Assembly (NCBI GenBank): GCA_964542475.1
Contig: CAZIUL010000005.1
Location: 62,001-126,000 of the forward strand
DNA length: 64,000 nucleotides
From: CAZIUL01 sp964542475
GTDB lineage: Bacteria > Planctomycetota > B15-G4 > CAYZWU01
Reading direction: 5' to 3'
Position 1 is the stretch's first letter; each line of letters starts with the position of its first letter. Made by a program: the position numbers and the translations under genes. Positions 18,641-27,918 of the stretch are shown piece after piece. A model generated the notes under the pieces. The model was not told the origin of the DNA. It saw only the letters and a program-made list of their open reading frames with translations, and did not search any database.

Positions 18641-20812
18641 TCACTCAAGAAAAGTGTAGCGCTGGATCAGGTGAAGCTTCCTGTCCAGTCCCGATCCGGG
18701 CTCTTCCAGGATAAACTCGAAAAGCCTGCGCTTCAACGCCTCGCCGATTGCAACGTGGTTTTTCGTGCCGTACAGGTTGTTTTCGTTTGCCGGATCTTTT
18801 GTTACATCGTAGAGGCTGAACTCCGCGCCCTCGGGCGTTGGAACGTAGATGAGCTTGTACCTTTCCGTCCGGACCTGCCTCTCCTTGGCTGCGATGGCAC
18901 TCCTTTCGAACCGCTTTCTCAGGAAAAGCGTGCCGTCAACAGGATCAGCGTCGAGGCTCGAAAGTATGTCGGGGTATTCCAGGCCGCTTCCCGCAAAGGT
19001 GTCCGGTGTTCCGTTCAGGCTGAGTCCGGTTTCAGCGAAAAGAACGCGGGGCTTCACGGTTTTTTTGCGCATAAGCGGGGAAAGATCCTCTCCGCGGACG
19101 GTGGACGGAACGGGCAGCCCGAGCCGGGCGAGAAGCGTGGGCATCACATCGAGGATGTGAACCGGCGTCTCGATGCTAAGCGGTCCGGATCGTTCTTCCG
19201 GGTCGTACAGAATCAAAGGGCACCGGTTGGCAGCATCCCCACCTCCGAACCTTTCTCCGTGCTCCAGGAGGTTTCCTGAATCGTACAGGTTTTCCCCGTG
19301 GTCGGAGAGGATCAGGATGATGGTGTTTTCCATGACGCCCATGCGATCGAGCTCCCTGAAGATTCCACCTGCCGCATGGTCGAACGCCGCCACACCGCCG
19401 TCGTAGAGGTCGATGATGTGATCCTGGTCGCGCTGTGGAGGCCTTTGCATCGTCTTTTCGATCTCCCTCGGATCCCCGATACCGAACCCGTACTTGTGGA
19501 TGCCTTTATATTCGGGATCAGTGAACATCTCGTAATAAGGGTGCGGCAGGGCATAGGGGATGTGAGTGCACGAGAAAAACGCGTTGATGAAAAAGGGGCG
19601 GCCGGACGCGTTGATTGAGCGCATGGCATTGATCACGCGGTTGGTCATGCGGTCCGGGTCAGGGTTGATCATCAGGAAACTCAGCAGCGGAAGAAGACGA
19701 TGGCCCGCGTCGTTGTCGAGGAACGGGACAAGGTACGGCTGCTTTTGAAGGAAGAACCGTTCGATTATCACCTGGATTGATGTGGCGGTCGGAACATCTT
19801 TCGAGTCGAAGCCCATGTCCACCATGTCGAAGCACTCACCCGCGTAGTCGGAAACCACTGCGCTTCCGTAACCGGCACTGCTCAGGATTCGTGTCAGCAG
19901 CGGGAGATGGATCCGGCGTTTCTCCCTGGACGGGAACATGTGACGGAAGCCGTGTGTGTGGGGATATGTGGAAGTGAGCAGGCTGACCCACGATGGAAGC
20001 GTGCGTGCCAGGGGTACGTATGCCTGCTCGAACCGGACAGCCTTGGAAGCCAGGACATCGATGTTCGGGGATGTTTTCCGGTTGTAGCCGCAGCACGACA
20101 GGTGGTCCGGCCTCAAGGAATCAGAGCCGAGGAACAGGATGTTTGGAAGGCCGCTAGAAGGGGTGAACGAGCCGTTTTCCTCCGTTTGCTCGGCAAAGGC
20201 GGCCGGCGGTTTTTTTGGTGCGTCTGCTGCTCCAGACAAGCCAAGAAGCAAAAGAAGAGGAAAAAAAAGCAGTGCGCCCGCCGCAGGGAACTTCCGGAAG
20301 CCGGATTTTATACGAGTGCGCTTGAACACTACGAAAGCCAGCACGAGTAGCGCGATGAAGAGCAGGTCCACTCCGGCAGGAGACAGGTTCCCGGTCAGAG
20401 TGTTTTGCAGCCAGCGCGCCGGGCCGCCACGGGCGTTCAGGAGAGGGGCGTAAAACATTGGTTTGAGCACGAGAAACCGGACGTTCAGATAAAGGAAGAC
20501 AGCTGCGCAGGCCAGCAGATGGCAAAAGAAACGCATGGTTGCCGAAAGCCTGTTTTTGCCCGGGGCAACGGTTAATTCCGTGAGCATGCCTGAAGCCATG
20601 CCAAGCGCCGTGCCAACGAGAAGGTGAAGCAGGAAGAACTTGAATACAGTACGTTTGATCAGGTCTGGATGGCTCGCGATGAGCGCGGAAGAGACAGGGT
20701 CTCCGGCGCCGCCTGTCTGGATCATGAGCCCGGCCAGAACCAGGCCGTACAACCCCATCATGGCGGCCAGTCCGGCCAGCGATCCCCAGAAAAGACTCGA
20801 TAGCCATCTCAT
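18641..20812 (-). CDS. AlkP-superfamily membrane phosphotransferase-like protein (sulfatase fold, Thr nucleophile)
   Basis: A 723-residue protein with about five N-terminal membrane segments (residues 5-190) and a large extracytoplasmic alkaline-phosphatase-superfamily domain. Metal-binding motifs are ILFLGSDSLRPDHL and ILSDHGENLYDSGNLLEHGE. The nucleophile motif is RTLPSWVSLLTS, with Thr271 where true sulfatases have the Cys or Ser that becomes formylglycine. A Thr there is known from lipoteichoic acid synthase and phosphoethanolamine/phosphoglycerol transferases, so this is more likely a phospholipid-headgroup transferase or hydrolase than a sulfatase. The ATG overlaps the stop of the upstream AlkP gene (ATGA). 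Confidence 0.8.
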   Translation of the reverse strand: MRWLSSLFWGSLAGLAAMMGLYGLVLAGLMIQTGGAGDPVSSALIASHPDLIKRTVFKFFLLHLLVGTALGMASGMLTELTVAPGKNRLSATMRFFCHLLACAAVFLYLNVRFLVLKPMFYAPLLNARGGPARWLQNTLTGNLSPAGVDLLFIALLVLAFVVFKRTRIKSGFRKFPAAGALLFFPLLLLLGLSGAADAPKKPPAAFAEQTEENGSFTPSSGLPNILFLGSDSLRPDHLSCCGYNRKTSPNIDVLASKAVRFEQAYVPLARTLPSWVSLLTSTYPHTHGFRHMFPSREKRRIHLPLLTRILSSAGYGSAVVSDYAGECFDMVDMGFDSKDVPTATSIQVIIERFFLQKQPYLVPFLDNDAGHRLLPLLSFLMINPDPDRMTNRVINAMRSINASGRPFFINAFFSCTHIPYALPHPYYEMFTDPEYKGIHKYGFGIGDPREIEKTMQRPPQRDQDHIIDLYDGGVAAFDHAAGGIFRELDRMGVMENTIILILSDHGENLYDSGNLLEHGERFGGGDAANRCPLILYDPEERSGPLSIETPVHILDVMPTLLARLGLPVPSTVRGEDLSPLMRKKTVKPRVLFAETGLSLNGTPDTFAGSGLEYPDILSSLDADPVDGTLFLRKRFERSAIAAKERQVRTERYKLIYVPTPEGAEFSLYDVTKDPANENNLYGTKNHVAIGEALKRRLFEFILEEPGSGLDRKLHLIQRYTFLE

Positions 20813-23406
20813 TTCATATAACCCGCTTTCTTGAAGAACTCGGCCAGGGCCTGGTTCACGGGCCCCTGAGAGGATGAGCTGTCAAGAGAGTTCCAAAAGT
20901 CTATCAGCATTTTCCTTGCCCTGATCGTTATGTCGGTTTTTTCTTTTTTGAGGTCTTGTTTTTCACCTTGTCCGCCAGGGCTTGTCTTGTAGAGGAACTC
21001 CATTTCGATGGGCGGGCCTTCCGGGTCCGCTCCGGGCTCGAGGAAGCTGTCCAGTCCGCGGGCCTTGATCATGTATTTGTATTCGCCGTCAAGGTCGTCG
21101 AACCAGACCGTTCTCCATCCGGTCAGCATGCCGAAGAGCGCTGCCTGCTGTTGCATTCCCTTGTTTTCTATATAAGGAAGCAGGCTTTGCCCCGTTATAC
21201 CCGAAGGAGATGGGATGCCGAGCAGGTCCAGGATGGTGGGCATCAGATCGATGGTGCTGACCCGCTCCTCTATCCTCCTGGATTCGGAGGGAAGGCCCGG
21301 ACCTGAAAGAAGCAAAGGAATGCGGAGCCCGTCCTCGAGCGGGCCGCGCGCGTACAGATCTTCCTTTTTCAGCTGGATGCCGTGGTCCGAGGTTACGGCG
21401 AGGAGCGTGCTGTCGAGCACGCCTTCCTCGGTCAGCCGGTCCAGAAATCCGCCCACGATGCGGTCGGTTCGTTTGAGTTGCCCGTCATAGAGGGCGTTTG
21501 CCAGCTCGACCGCTGTCCGGGTGTTTTCAGGAGAAAGGGCATGCTCTCCGTACAGCAGCTTGTGGATGGCTGTCCAGCGGTTGCGTCGCTTGTTGAGGCC
21601 TGAAAGATCGAAGAGCGATTTCATCTCTTGTTCGAGCCCCTCCTCGATAATGTAGACATCGTCGGGCGGGTTGCCCGGGCATGGCGGATGCGGGCCGCTG
21701 AGATGGATCCAGGTGAACAGAGGGGTGTCCGGATGGGAAAGGATGAACTTTGTGGCATCTTCAAGCAGGAGCTCGTCGTTTTTCAGGTGCTCCATGTTGT
21801 CGAAGAAGGGTCGGGATGGGAAACCCTTCCAGAAACCGTTGAAGTAGTAATCTGCGCAGAACCCGGCTGCCAGGTAGCCGTTATCAATGAGGATTTCAGG
21901 CAGTGAGAGTATCGACAGGTCCAGCTCGTTCAGGGAGCCTATCCAGTCGAACTTGATCATGCGTCCGGTCATCAGCATCGGCATGACAACGTATGTATAG
22001 TCTGAAGGAGTGTAGGCGTTCAAAAAGTCGATGCTTCTTTTTGCGAGAGCGTCCAGGTTGGGTGTGCAGTTACGGAGATACCCGTGGGCGCCCAGGCGGT
22101 CCTCCCTTGTGCAGTCGATCGTTAAAAGCAGGATGCTGGGCCTGGAGGATGATGCCCGGCTGTCGTAAAGCACCGGGGTTCCCCAGAAAGGCGCGAGTGT
22201 GGGCTTGGCGTTTTTATCAGACGGCTGGGATGAACTTACCTCGAACGTGAGACGCGCCCTCTTGCGCGCGTAACCGGGAAGGCCGATTGAAACTCGTTTC
22301 CATGAGGACTCCCCGGAACCCGTATCCATGGACGACGTGTGGATGGTCCGGGAGCCGTTCTTCGCACCCGCGCCCTCGAGTATCCTGCCAGTCACCGTGA
22401 ATACCGCCTCGTTTTTCTCGTCGTTCCCGCGCTCGGCGATAAGGCCCGTGTAGAACTCCAGCACCGGTTTCGCGGGCATTTCGAGATCGAAGGAGAATGA
22501 GCTCGGGGGAAAGGACAGCAGGGAGTTTCTGTAGGTGTCTCCGAGCAGGATCATTTTTTTCAGGGGGTATGTGAACTCGTTGGAAGGCAGGAAGCGGTAG
22601 GCCCCATCCCTTAGCACACGTTCGCTGAACCCCTGCGGGATCAGCGTGAGATCGGACAGCCGGGCCTCTCCCAGAAGATGAAAACACTCGAACGAGACCG
22701 AGAGGCCGTTCTTACCCGGCGCAACCTCGATGGGAACCTCGAATTGGTTCCATTTCCCCACTTCTTTCGATATGTTCCAATGGAGCTTGATGCCCAGAAG
22801 CTCGGCGCTCCGGCCGGCGTGGCCGGTCATTTCGCTGGTGTCTACGGGCGATTCGAGATCAACTGCCGGTGCGGCCGGAGCCTTGTCAAGAGTGTTCCAG
22901 GAGAGAAAGGCCTTGGGTATGAACGCGGCTTCCGGTATTCGCTTGGACAGTTCCGTTGGGAAATGGTAGCCGGCGTAGCCGGACAAAATGTAACGCATGC
23001 CCCCTTTCAATCTGATCCTGAAAACTGCTGCGGCTGATTCAGTTACTGAGTTTTCGCTGCAAAGTCTTATCACTCCACTGCCTGTTCTCCCTTCGAAAGG
23101 CGAGATGTTCATGCTCACGCCATTAGCCCGAGCTTTTTTCTTTTTGTGCAGAAGGCGGCTGGGACTCGGCCTGGCACCGGGATGAAGCAGGGCAGGAACT
23201 GGTGTGTTGATGGAAACAGCCTTTTCCAGGTTTTTCACGAAATAAAAAGGATATTTTGCAGGAAAAGACCTCGCTTTCTTCCTGTTAGCGCCCAAGAGGC
23301 TGAAGACGCCCAGGCAGCACATGCATGCGAGAGCGACGAGGAGGAAGGCGCCCACGAACACGGCCCGGCAACGAGATGAATTTTGGGATGAGTGAGGCTT
23401 TTTCAT
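20809..23406 (-). CDS. Membrane-anchored AlkP-superfamily protein with N-terminal beta domains
   Basis: An 865-residue protein: one N-terminal membrane anchor (about residues 12-34), then two beta-rich jelly-roll-like domains (about 100-275 and 285-415), then the alkaline-phosphatase-superfamily domain. Metal-binding motifs are ILLLTIDCTREDRLGAHGY and LAVTSDHGIQLKKEDLY; STIDLMPTILDLLGIP is also typical. The nucleophile motif is TYVVMPMLMTG, with Thr471 aligned to the sulfatase Cys/Ser and the C-x-P-S-R core lost, so formylglycine formation is not possible. It is first in the operon, overlaps the next AlkP gene by four bases, and probably works on the same extracytoplasmic substrate. Annotation pipelines would call it a sulfatase; the motif argues against that. 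Confidence 0.78.
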   Translation of the reverse strand: MKKPHSSQNSSRCRAVFVGAFLLVALACMCCLGVFSLLGANRKKARSFPAKYPFYFVKNLEKAVSINTPVPALLHPGARPSPSRLLHKKKKARANGVSMNISPFEGRTGSGVIRLCSENSVTESAAAVFRIRLKGGMRYILSGYAGYHFPTELSKRIPEAAFIPKAFLSWNTLDKAPAAPAVDLESPVDTSEMTGHAGRSAELLGIKLHWNISKEVGKWNQFEVPIEVAPGKNGLSVSFECFHLLGEARLSDLTLIPQGFSERVLRDGAYRFLPSNEFTYPLKKMILLGDTYRNSLLSFPPSSFSFDLEMPAKPVLEFYTGLIAERGNDEKNEAVFTVTGRILEGAGAKNGSRTIHTSSMDTGSGESSWKRVSIGLPGYARKRARLTFEVSSSQPSDKNAKPTLAPFWGTPVLYDSRASSSRPSILLLTIDCTREDRLGAHGYLRNCTPNLDALAKRSIDFLNAYTPSDYTYVVMPMLMTGRMIKFDWIGSLNELDLSILSLPEILIDNGYLAAGFCADYYFNGFWKGFPSRPFFDNMEHLKNDELLLEDATKFILSHPDTPLFTWIHLSGPHPPCPGNPPDDVYIIEEGLEQEMKSLFDLSGLNKRRNRWTAIHKLLYGEHALSPENTRTAVELANALYDGQLKRTDRIVGGFLDRLTEEGVLDSTLLAVTSDHGIQLKKEDLYARGPLEDGLRIPLLLSGPGLPSESRRIEERVSTIDLMPTILDLLGIPSPSGITGQSLLPYIENKGMQQQAALFGMLTGWRTVWFDDLDGEYKYMIKARGLDSFLEPGADPEGPPIEMEFLYKTSPGGQGEKQDLKKEKTDITIRARKMLIDFWNSLDSSSSQGPVNQALAEFFKKAGYMK

Positions 23407-23772
23407 GTGAACCGTGTGACTGAGCAGCGTTTATAACTATCTTATGAGGCCCGACATTATTTGCATCAAAAAAAAATCAAAAGTTACCTGAACCCTCTTT
23501 TCGGACAAATCGGGCCTTTCGGACTCCACTTTCCTGAACTCTGAAATTTCTTTTCCAGGTCGCATGTTAACCCCGCGATCAGGTTATGAAGGTTTGCCCC
23601 CAGTGGACAGCCCTTTCCGACCGGTATCATCTTCATTTGACTTTTTATACAATACGGGTATACTTTTGTTGATCTGATGTCACCTTGAGTGAACACCAAG
23701 CTAATTTAATCATAAAGCCAAAGTAGTGATTGCCTAAATACAGGTATTTTTTCGAGTTGAGGGGTTTGAACT
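23407..23772. other. Intergenic region with no recognised feature
   Basis: A divergent gap between the AlkP operon (minus strand) and the beta-helix protein gene (plus strand). It is more AT-rich than the flanking genes, with A-runs near 23468. A short open frame on the minus strand at 23484-23699 has no ribosome binding site or recognisable motif and is not called. The promoters of both flanking genes must lie here, but I cannot place them with confidence. Confidence 0.4.
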
Positions 23773-25290
23773 ATGCGTGTTTATTTATTCATAATCTTCA
23801 TGATGCTGTCCGCTTCTTTGGTTTATGCGGATGATATCGAGGTTCCATGGGATTACCTGACCATCAGTGAAGCTATTACAGTGGCGGTTGATGGAGATGT
23901 AATTCTCGTAGACAAAGGTACTTATTGCGAGGATCTGGATTTTCAGGGCAAAAAAATAACTATCACTGGAATAAGCGGTCCTTTTTATACCATTATTCAA
24001 GGCACTGGATTGGGCAGTGTGGTCAAGTTCGTGTCCGAGGAGGGATCAGACTCGATCCTGGAAGGGTTTACAATCGAAAACGGGATAGGAACTTCCACTG
24101 CTTCAGGATTGCTTGGGGGTGGGATATATTGTGATAACACCTCTCCTTCGCTGGATTCCCTGGTAATCGAATCCAATACGGCTGCCCGTGGAGCCGGTAT
24201 TTATAGTACCGGCGGAACGCTCGATATGGTCAATTCTCAGGTATGCGAGAACACGGCTGATTCCGCAGGCGGCGGTGTTTATCTCGCTTCCGGGCAGATG
24301 AATCTGACGGACTGCGTCATACGTGACAACACGGCGGTGACTTCGGACGGAGGCGGCATCTACTGCTCCATGTCCGATTCAATCAGCCTGACCCGCACCG
24401 TGCTCTTGGGGAATGAATGCGCCTCTTGGGGTGGTGGAATGACCGGCATTTTCAACCAGGCCTATGTTATCAGGGATTCGGTTATTGCTTTGAACAAGGC
24501 AGGGATCAGCGGCGGAGGTATAGGGCTTTTTTACGAGGGAAACCTTGACATTATCAATGTGACTTTTTTCGAGAACAGCGCAACCATTGGCAAGGGCGGG
24601 GGATTCATGTTGAACTTGGTAACCCCTGTCAATGCCGTCAACACGATAATGTGGGGTGATACAGCTCCCACGGGTCCGGAAGGGATGCTCGAAAACTCAA
24701 CCATGGACATTGATTTCTGTAATGTAGAAGGAGGATCCTCCACGATCCTTGTTTCCTCAGGTACTTTGAATTATGGAGCGAACAACATTTCCGCAGCGCC
24801 CTTATTTGCTGATGTAGCAAACGGGGATTTCCATCTGCTGTCCGAATCCGGTGGACTTGACCTTGGAGACAACACGGCTCTTGGTCTTGGTCTTTCCGGG
24901 CTTGACCTGGAAGGGAACGATAGAATTGAAAACGGCGTTGTAGATATAGGTGCGGACGAGTACATCCTTGCCTACATCTATTTTACCGGAGTTACTGTCG
25001 AAGGTGGTGCGGTTACATTGAACCTGATAGGAGACCCTTATGCAGCGCCCGTGACTCTATTCCTTGGGTCCGGTATTTTAGACGACCCGATTCCGACCCA
25101 GTACGGTGACTGGTGGCTGAAGTTTCCCATTCACAAGACCATTGCTTTGTTGCCGTTGCCCGCGGACGGTTACATGGCCTATACTGGAACAGTGCCCTGG
25201 GGGCACGGGTTTCCTCATGGGACAGCGTTTCCTTTTCAGTGCCTGATCGGGGATAAAGCGAGCCCGCCTGCCTTTCTCGTGCTGGAGTGA
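23773..25290 (+). CDS. Secreted right-handed beta-helix repeat protein
   Basis: A 505-residue protein with a clear signal peptide ending in SASLVYADD. The body (about residues 20-400) consists of short beta-helix rungs of the polymorphic outer-membrane-protein type, with repeated phrases such as SNTAARGAGIY, ENTADSAGGGVYL and DNTAVTSDGGGIYCS. It closes with GLDLGDNTALG and NDRIENGVVDIGADEY, the typical end of this family. The last 100 residues form a separate domain of unknown type. Such proteins are surface-exposed or secreted and may be adhesins or glycan-binding or -cleaving proteins; no catalytic residues can be picked. Codon use is more AT-rich than in neighbouring genes, which fits a transferred gene. 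Confidence 0.8.
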   Translation: MRVYLFIIFMMLSASLVYADDIEVPWDYLTISEAITVAVDGDVILVDKGTYCEDLDFQGKKITITGISGPFYTIIQGTGLGSVVKFVSEEGSDSILEGFTIENGIGTSTASGLLGGGIYCDNTSPSLDSLVIESNTAARGAGIYSTGGTLDMVNSQVCENTADSAGGGVYLASGQMNLTDCVIRDNTAVTSDGGGIYCSMSDSISLTRTVLLGNECASWGGGMTGIFNQAYVIRDSVIALNKAGISGGGIGLFYEGNLDIINVTFFENSATIGKGGGFMLNLVTPVNAVNTIMWGDTAPTGPEGMLENSTMDIDFCNVEGGSSTILVSSGTLNYGANNISAAPLFADVANGDFHLLSESGGLDLGDNTALGLGLSGLDLEGNDRIENGVVDIGADEYILAYIYFTGVTVEGGAVTLNLIGDPYAAPVTLFLGSGILDDPIPTQYGDWWLKFPIHKTIALLPLPADGYMAYTGTVPWGHGFPHGTAFPFQCLIGDKASPPAFLVLE

Positions 25291-25372
25291 TTCCGCGTAT
25301 CGTACCTGTACTATAAACTATGTCTTGATACACAACACCTGTGTGTGCGCCCTCTGTATGAGGATACATCGG

Positions 25373-25396
25373 GGGGCGCATACTCAGGTGCGCCCC
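25373..25396. repeat. GC-rich hairpin between convergent genes
   Basis: GGGGCGCA and TGCGCCCC form an 8-bp stem around the loop TACTCAGG, followed by TACAC. It lies between the convergent beta-helix and aminotransferase genes and could act as a bidirectional terminator, but it lacks a T-run. It resembles the hairpin at 30305-30324. Confidence 0.55.
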
Positions 25397-25416
25397 TACA
25401 CTCCCTCTTTTCTTCC

Positions 25417-26526
25417 TCAGCTTTCGTTGAAAGTTGGGCGTTTCATGTACTCTGTCAGCTTCCCCGCATCCGCTTGAATGTCGAGTCCGTATCCTTTGTC
25501 AGCCATCAGGCTGCGGATCGAGTCGAGAAGGATGTTTGTGACCGAGCCCGGTTTGCCTTCCCCGACCGGTCTGCCTTCTATTCCGATGACCGGCATGAGC
25601 CCGCATCCGGTCCCGGTCATGAAGCATTCCCTGTTACTGCCCACAAAATCAACGGGAAGCATATCCGTGGATTCTTCAACCGTGTATCCCTTTTTACGGG
25701 CTTCCTGCATGATCAGGAGCCTGGTTATTCCAACGAGGCTGTAGCTCGGATCCGGGGTGGTGATAATGACCTTGGATGGGTCTTTTTCCCACCCCTCTGT
25801 TTTTTCGACCAGAAACAGGTTGTCAGCGGTCGCCTCCGCCACATTGCCGCGCGAGGTGACCATCATGGTTTCCATCCTCCCTTTGTTCATGGTTTCGAGG
25901 AGACCCGAGATGTTGTTGAGGTAGTTGTTGCTTTTTATGTTGGGATCGATGATTTCCTGTCCGGGGCGCCTGGTCCGTCGGGCGATGGAGAGCTCTATTC
26001 CGGTTTCATAGGCTTCGGGCGGATAAAGCTGTATCGTTGAACAGATGATATAGATCGTGGGGGCTACGCATTTTTTCGGGTGGATACCCAGGTTTCCGAA
26101 TCCTCTTGTCAACACAGGCCGGAGGTAGCCGTTTTCTCTGCCTGAAAAACCAACCTCCTGAACCAGGTTCAGGATTCGATCCGCCATATCCTCAATGGTA
26201 TAAGGCATTGTAATGTTGAGCTTGCGCGCTGATTCCCACCACCTTATGAGGTGCTCCTTTAGCACGAATATTTGTTCGTTGGTTATGAGAATGCCTTCGA
26301 AGCAGGCATCACCATACAGCCCACCATGGTCCAAAGGGGAAAGGGCTGCTTCATCCATGTAGAAGATACCCTCGCGGCGCTCGGCGATCTCATCGCTTGG
26401 ATAGATCCTGTACCGCCCTTCTTGGTTCATCATCTTCGGCGTCAGGCCCTCGATGTAAGGCATGCTTACGAAAATCCGTGCTTTTTTGCTGATTTTCTTC
26501 AGTTCGTCTATAATCTCTTTATTCAT
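25417..26526 (-). CDS. Branched-chain amino acid aminotransferase-like (PLP class IV)
   Basis: A 369-residue fold-type IV PLP enzyme. The PLP lysine is in DPNIKSNNYLNNISG. GDACFEGILITNEQIFVLKEHL is the family N-terminal motif, and GNVAEATADNLFLVE, which closes over the cofactor phosphate, follows. The overall pattern fits branched-chain aminotransferases (IlvE), which make valine, leucine and isoleucine from their 2-oxo acids; D-amino acid or 4-amino-4-deoxychorismate activities are less likely at this length. I start at ATG 26526, preceded by AAGGAG at good spacing, rather than 26571. It stands alone on the minus strand. Confidence 0.85.
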   Translation of the reverse strand: MNKEIIDELKKISKKARIFVSMPYIEGLTPKMMNQEGRYRIYPSDEIAERREGIFYMDEAALSPLDHGGLYGDACFEGILITNEQIFVLKEHLIRWWESARKLNITMPYTIEDMADRILNLVQEVGFSGRENGYLRPVLTRGFGNLGIHPKKCVAPTIYIICSTIQLYPPEAYETGIELSIARRTRRPGQEIIDPNIKSNNYLNNISGLLETMNKGRMETMMVTSRGNVAEATADNLFLVEKTEGWEKDPSKVIITTPDPSYSLVGITRLLIMQEARKKGYTVEESTDMLPVDFVGSNRECFMTGTGCGLMPVIGIEGRPVGEGKPGSVTNILLDSIRSLMADKGYGLDIQADAGKLTEYMKRPTFNES

Positions 26527-26693
26527 GTCTGAACTCCTTGGAGTAGATCGCCTAGATGCCCATGATTTCACGTTCAGGGATAAAGTTGTGAAGAAAAGGT
26601 GTATTCTATCGGAGCATGTAGAAGTTGTTCAAGCCGCAGGGAAGAAAATCTTGTTCAAATTCCAAACCTGTTTCTCTCGCCCGCTTCGCTCAA

Positions 26694-26741
26694 GACGCAG
26701 AGGTCGCCAAGAAACGTCTTTCTCTACGCGACCTTTGCGTC
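26694..26741. repeat. Imperfect hairpin of the GACGCAAAGGTCGC type
   Basis: The left arm (26694-26707) and right arm (26728-26741) pair at 13 of 14 positions (GACGCAGAGGTCGC against GCGACCTTTGCGTC). It lies in the gap 26527-26859 upstream of the ECF sigma gene. Flanking DNA (CTCAAGACGCAGAGG; CTTTGCGTCTACGC) is typical of dispersed intergenic palindromes. No gene is seen in this gap. Confidence 0.6.
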
Positions 26742-26859
26742 TACGCAAGAGTTATAGTTCAATAATTAGAATAATTGAAGGCCTTTACGAGGATAAGTCA
26801 TCAGTATAGGATATTCGGGTAAGTTTGTTGTCTTTAGATTCAAGCCCATACTCGAACCG

Positions 26860-27735
26860 GTGAAAGATATGGAAGATCTGGTTGAAAAGCTCCTTGCAGG
26901 CTCCAGGGAAAGCTGGAACGAACTGCTGGAACGCTATGGAAGGCTGGTTTACAAGGTCTTCTATACCAAATCGTTCGGCTTTTCACGGGATGAAATCGAA
27001 GAGCTGTTCAACGACTTCGTAGTGAGTCTGATGAAAGACGATTTCCGGAAAATCAGGCTCTTCGAAGGCCGTAACGACTGTTCCCTGGCCTCTTACCTGA
27101 AGAAGATAGCCATCAACATGGCGATCGACCGGCGAAAGAGGCTTATCAAGCGACGCATGACTTCCTTGTTCACCACCTGGGAGGGAAAGGGTGAAAATGA
27201 TGACCGGCGGCTTGTCAATTTTATCGACAGCGGAGCGAAGAATCCGAGGGCGGTTCTGATAAGCCGCGAGGAGAGCGTGCGGTTTCTGGACTCGCTCTAC
27301 CGGCTCGAGCCTTTGAAGCTGTTGATAGTTATTCTGATTGTCTACCACGGGTATGATCGTGAGGAGCTGGGAAGGTTGGTGGATAAAACACGACAGAATA
27401 TAGACGTCATCTTCAACAGGTGCAAGGGACGGCTGAAGAGTCTTGCCGAGAAACCGCTGGACATAGAAGTCGCTGATGATGTGCCGGGGGACTGGAGTTC
27501 GAATGTTCGTGAGTACAGGGAACAGATGACTCTGGGAGACCGCGAAACTCTTTTCAAGCACTGTATCGGGGTTCTTTCGGTGCCCCTGGAACTTCTGGTG
27601 GCCCTTATTTTCCTGAATGCGCCGGCACTCGCCCCCACTCCGGATAGAATTTCACTGGTGCTGGAAAACAGATCGAAGCCGTTCGAAAAGACCGTTGAAG
27701 AGACGCTCGAAAAAGCTGTGGGAATTCTTGGCTGA
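26860..27735 (+). CDS. ECF-like sigma factor with C-terminal extension
   Basis: A 291-residue protein. Region 2 is seen in LVEKLLAGSRESWNELLERY, then SLASYLKKIAINMAIDRRKR. Region 4 is weaker but recognisable (RLEPLKLLIVILIVYHGYDR, then ELGRLVDKTRQNIDVIFNRC). About 85 residues follow region 4, including a hydrophobic patch HCIGVLSVPLELLVALIF, which is unusual for an ECF factor and may be an autoregulatory domain. GTG 26860 and ATG 26869 are both possible starts; neither has a strong ribosome binding site. The gene after it encodes a zinc-finger protein, so the two probably form a sigma/anti-sigma module. Confidence 0.72.
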   Translation: MKDMEDLVEKLLAGSRESWNELLERYGRLVYKVFYTKSFGFSRDEIEELFNDFVVSLMKDDFRKIRLFEGRNDCSLASYLKKIAINMAIDRRKRLIKRRMTSLFTTWEGKGENDDRRLVNFIDSGAKNPRAVLISREESVRFLDSLYRLEPLKLLIVILIVYHGYDREELGRLVDKTRQNIDVIFNRCKGRLKSLAEKPLDIEVADDVPGDWSSNVREYREQMTLGDRETLFKHCIGVLSVPLELLVALIFLNAPALAPTPDRISLVLENRSKPFEKTVEETLEKAVGILG

Positions 27736-27918
27736 CAGGAGATGTGCTGTTCAACAGCGATGAGGACCGGCAAACAATGGATTTTTCGCGAATTAAAAAA
27801 TCAAGGATAGATTTGAAAGGAGAGCCTGTCACTTTTCTAAACAATCATTCCACTGTTTCTTGGAAGATAAACTGTTGCGAAGGGTTTGAATCGAAGTTTC
27901 AATTAAGACCGGGAAGCC

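Noticed and set aside
18641..23406. Pair of sulfatases
   Set aside because: The C/S-x-P-S-R motif needed for formylglycine is absent; Thr occupies the nucleophile position in both.
23484..23699. Short open frame on the minus strand
   Set aside because: No ribosome binding site, no motif, and it lies in AT-rich intergenic DNA.
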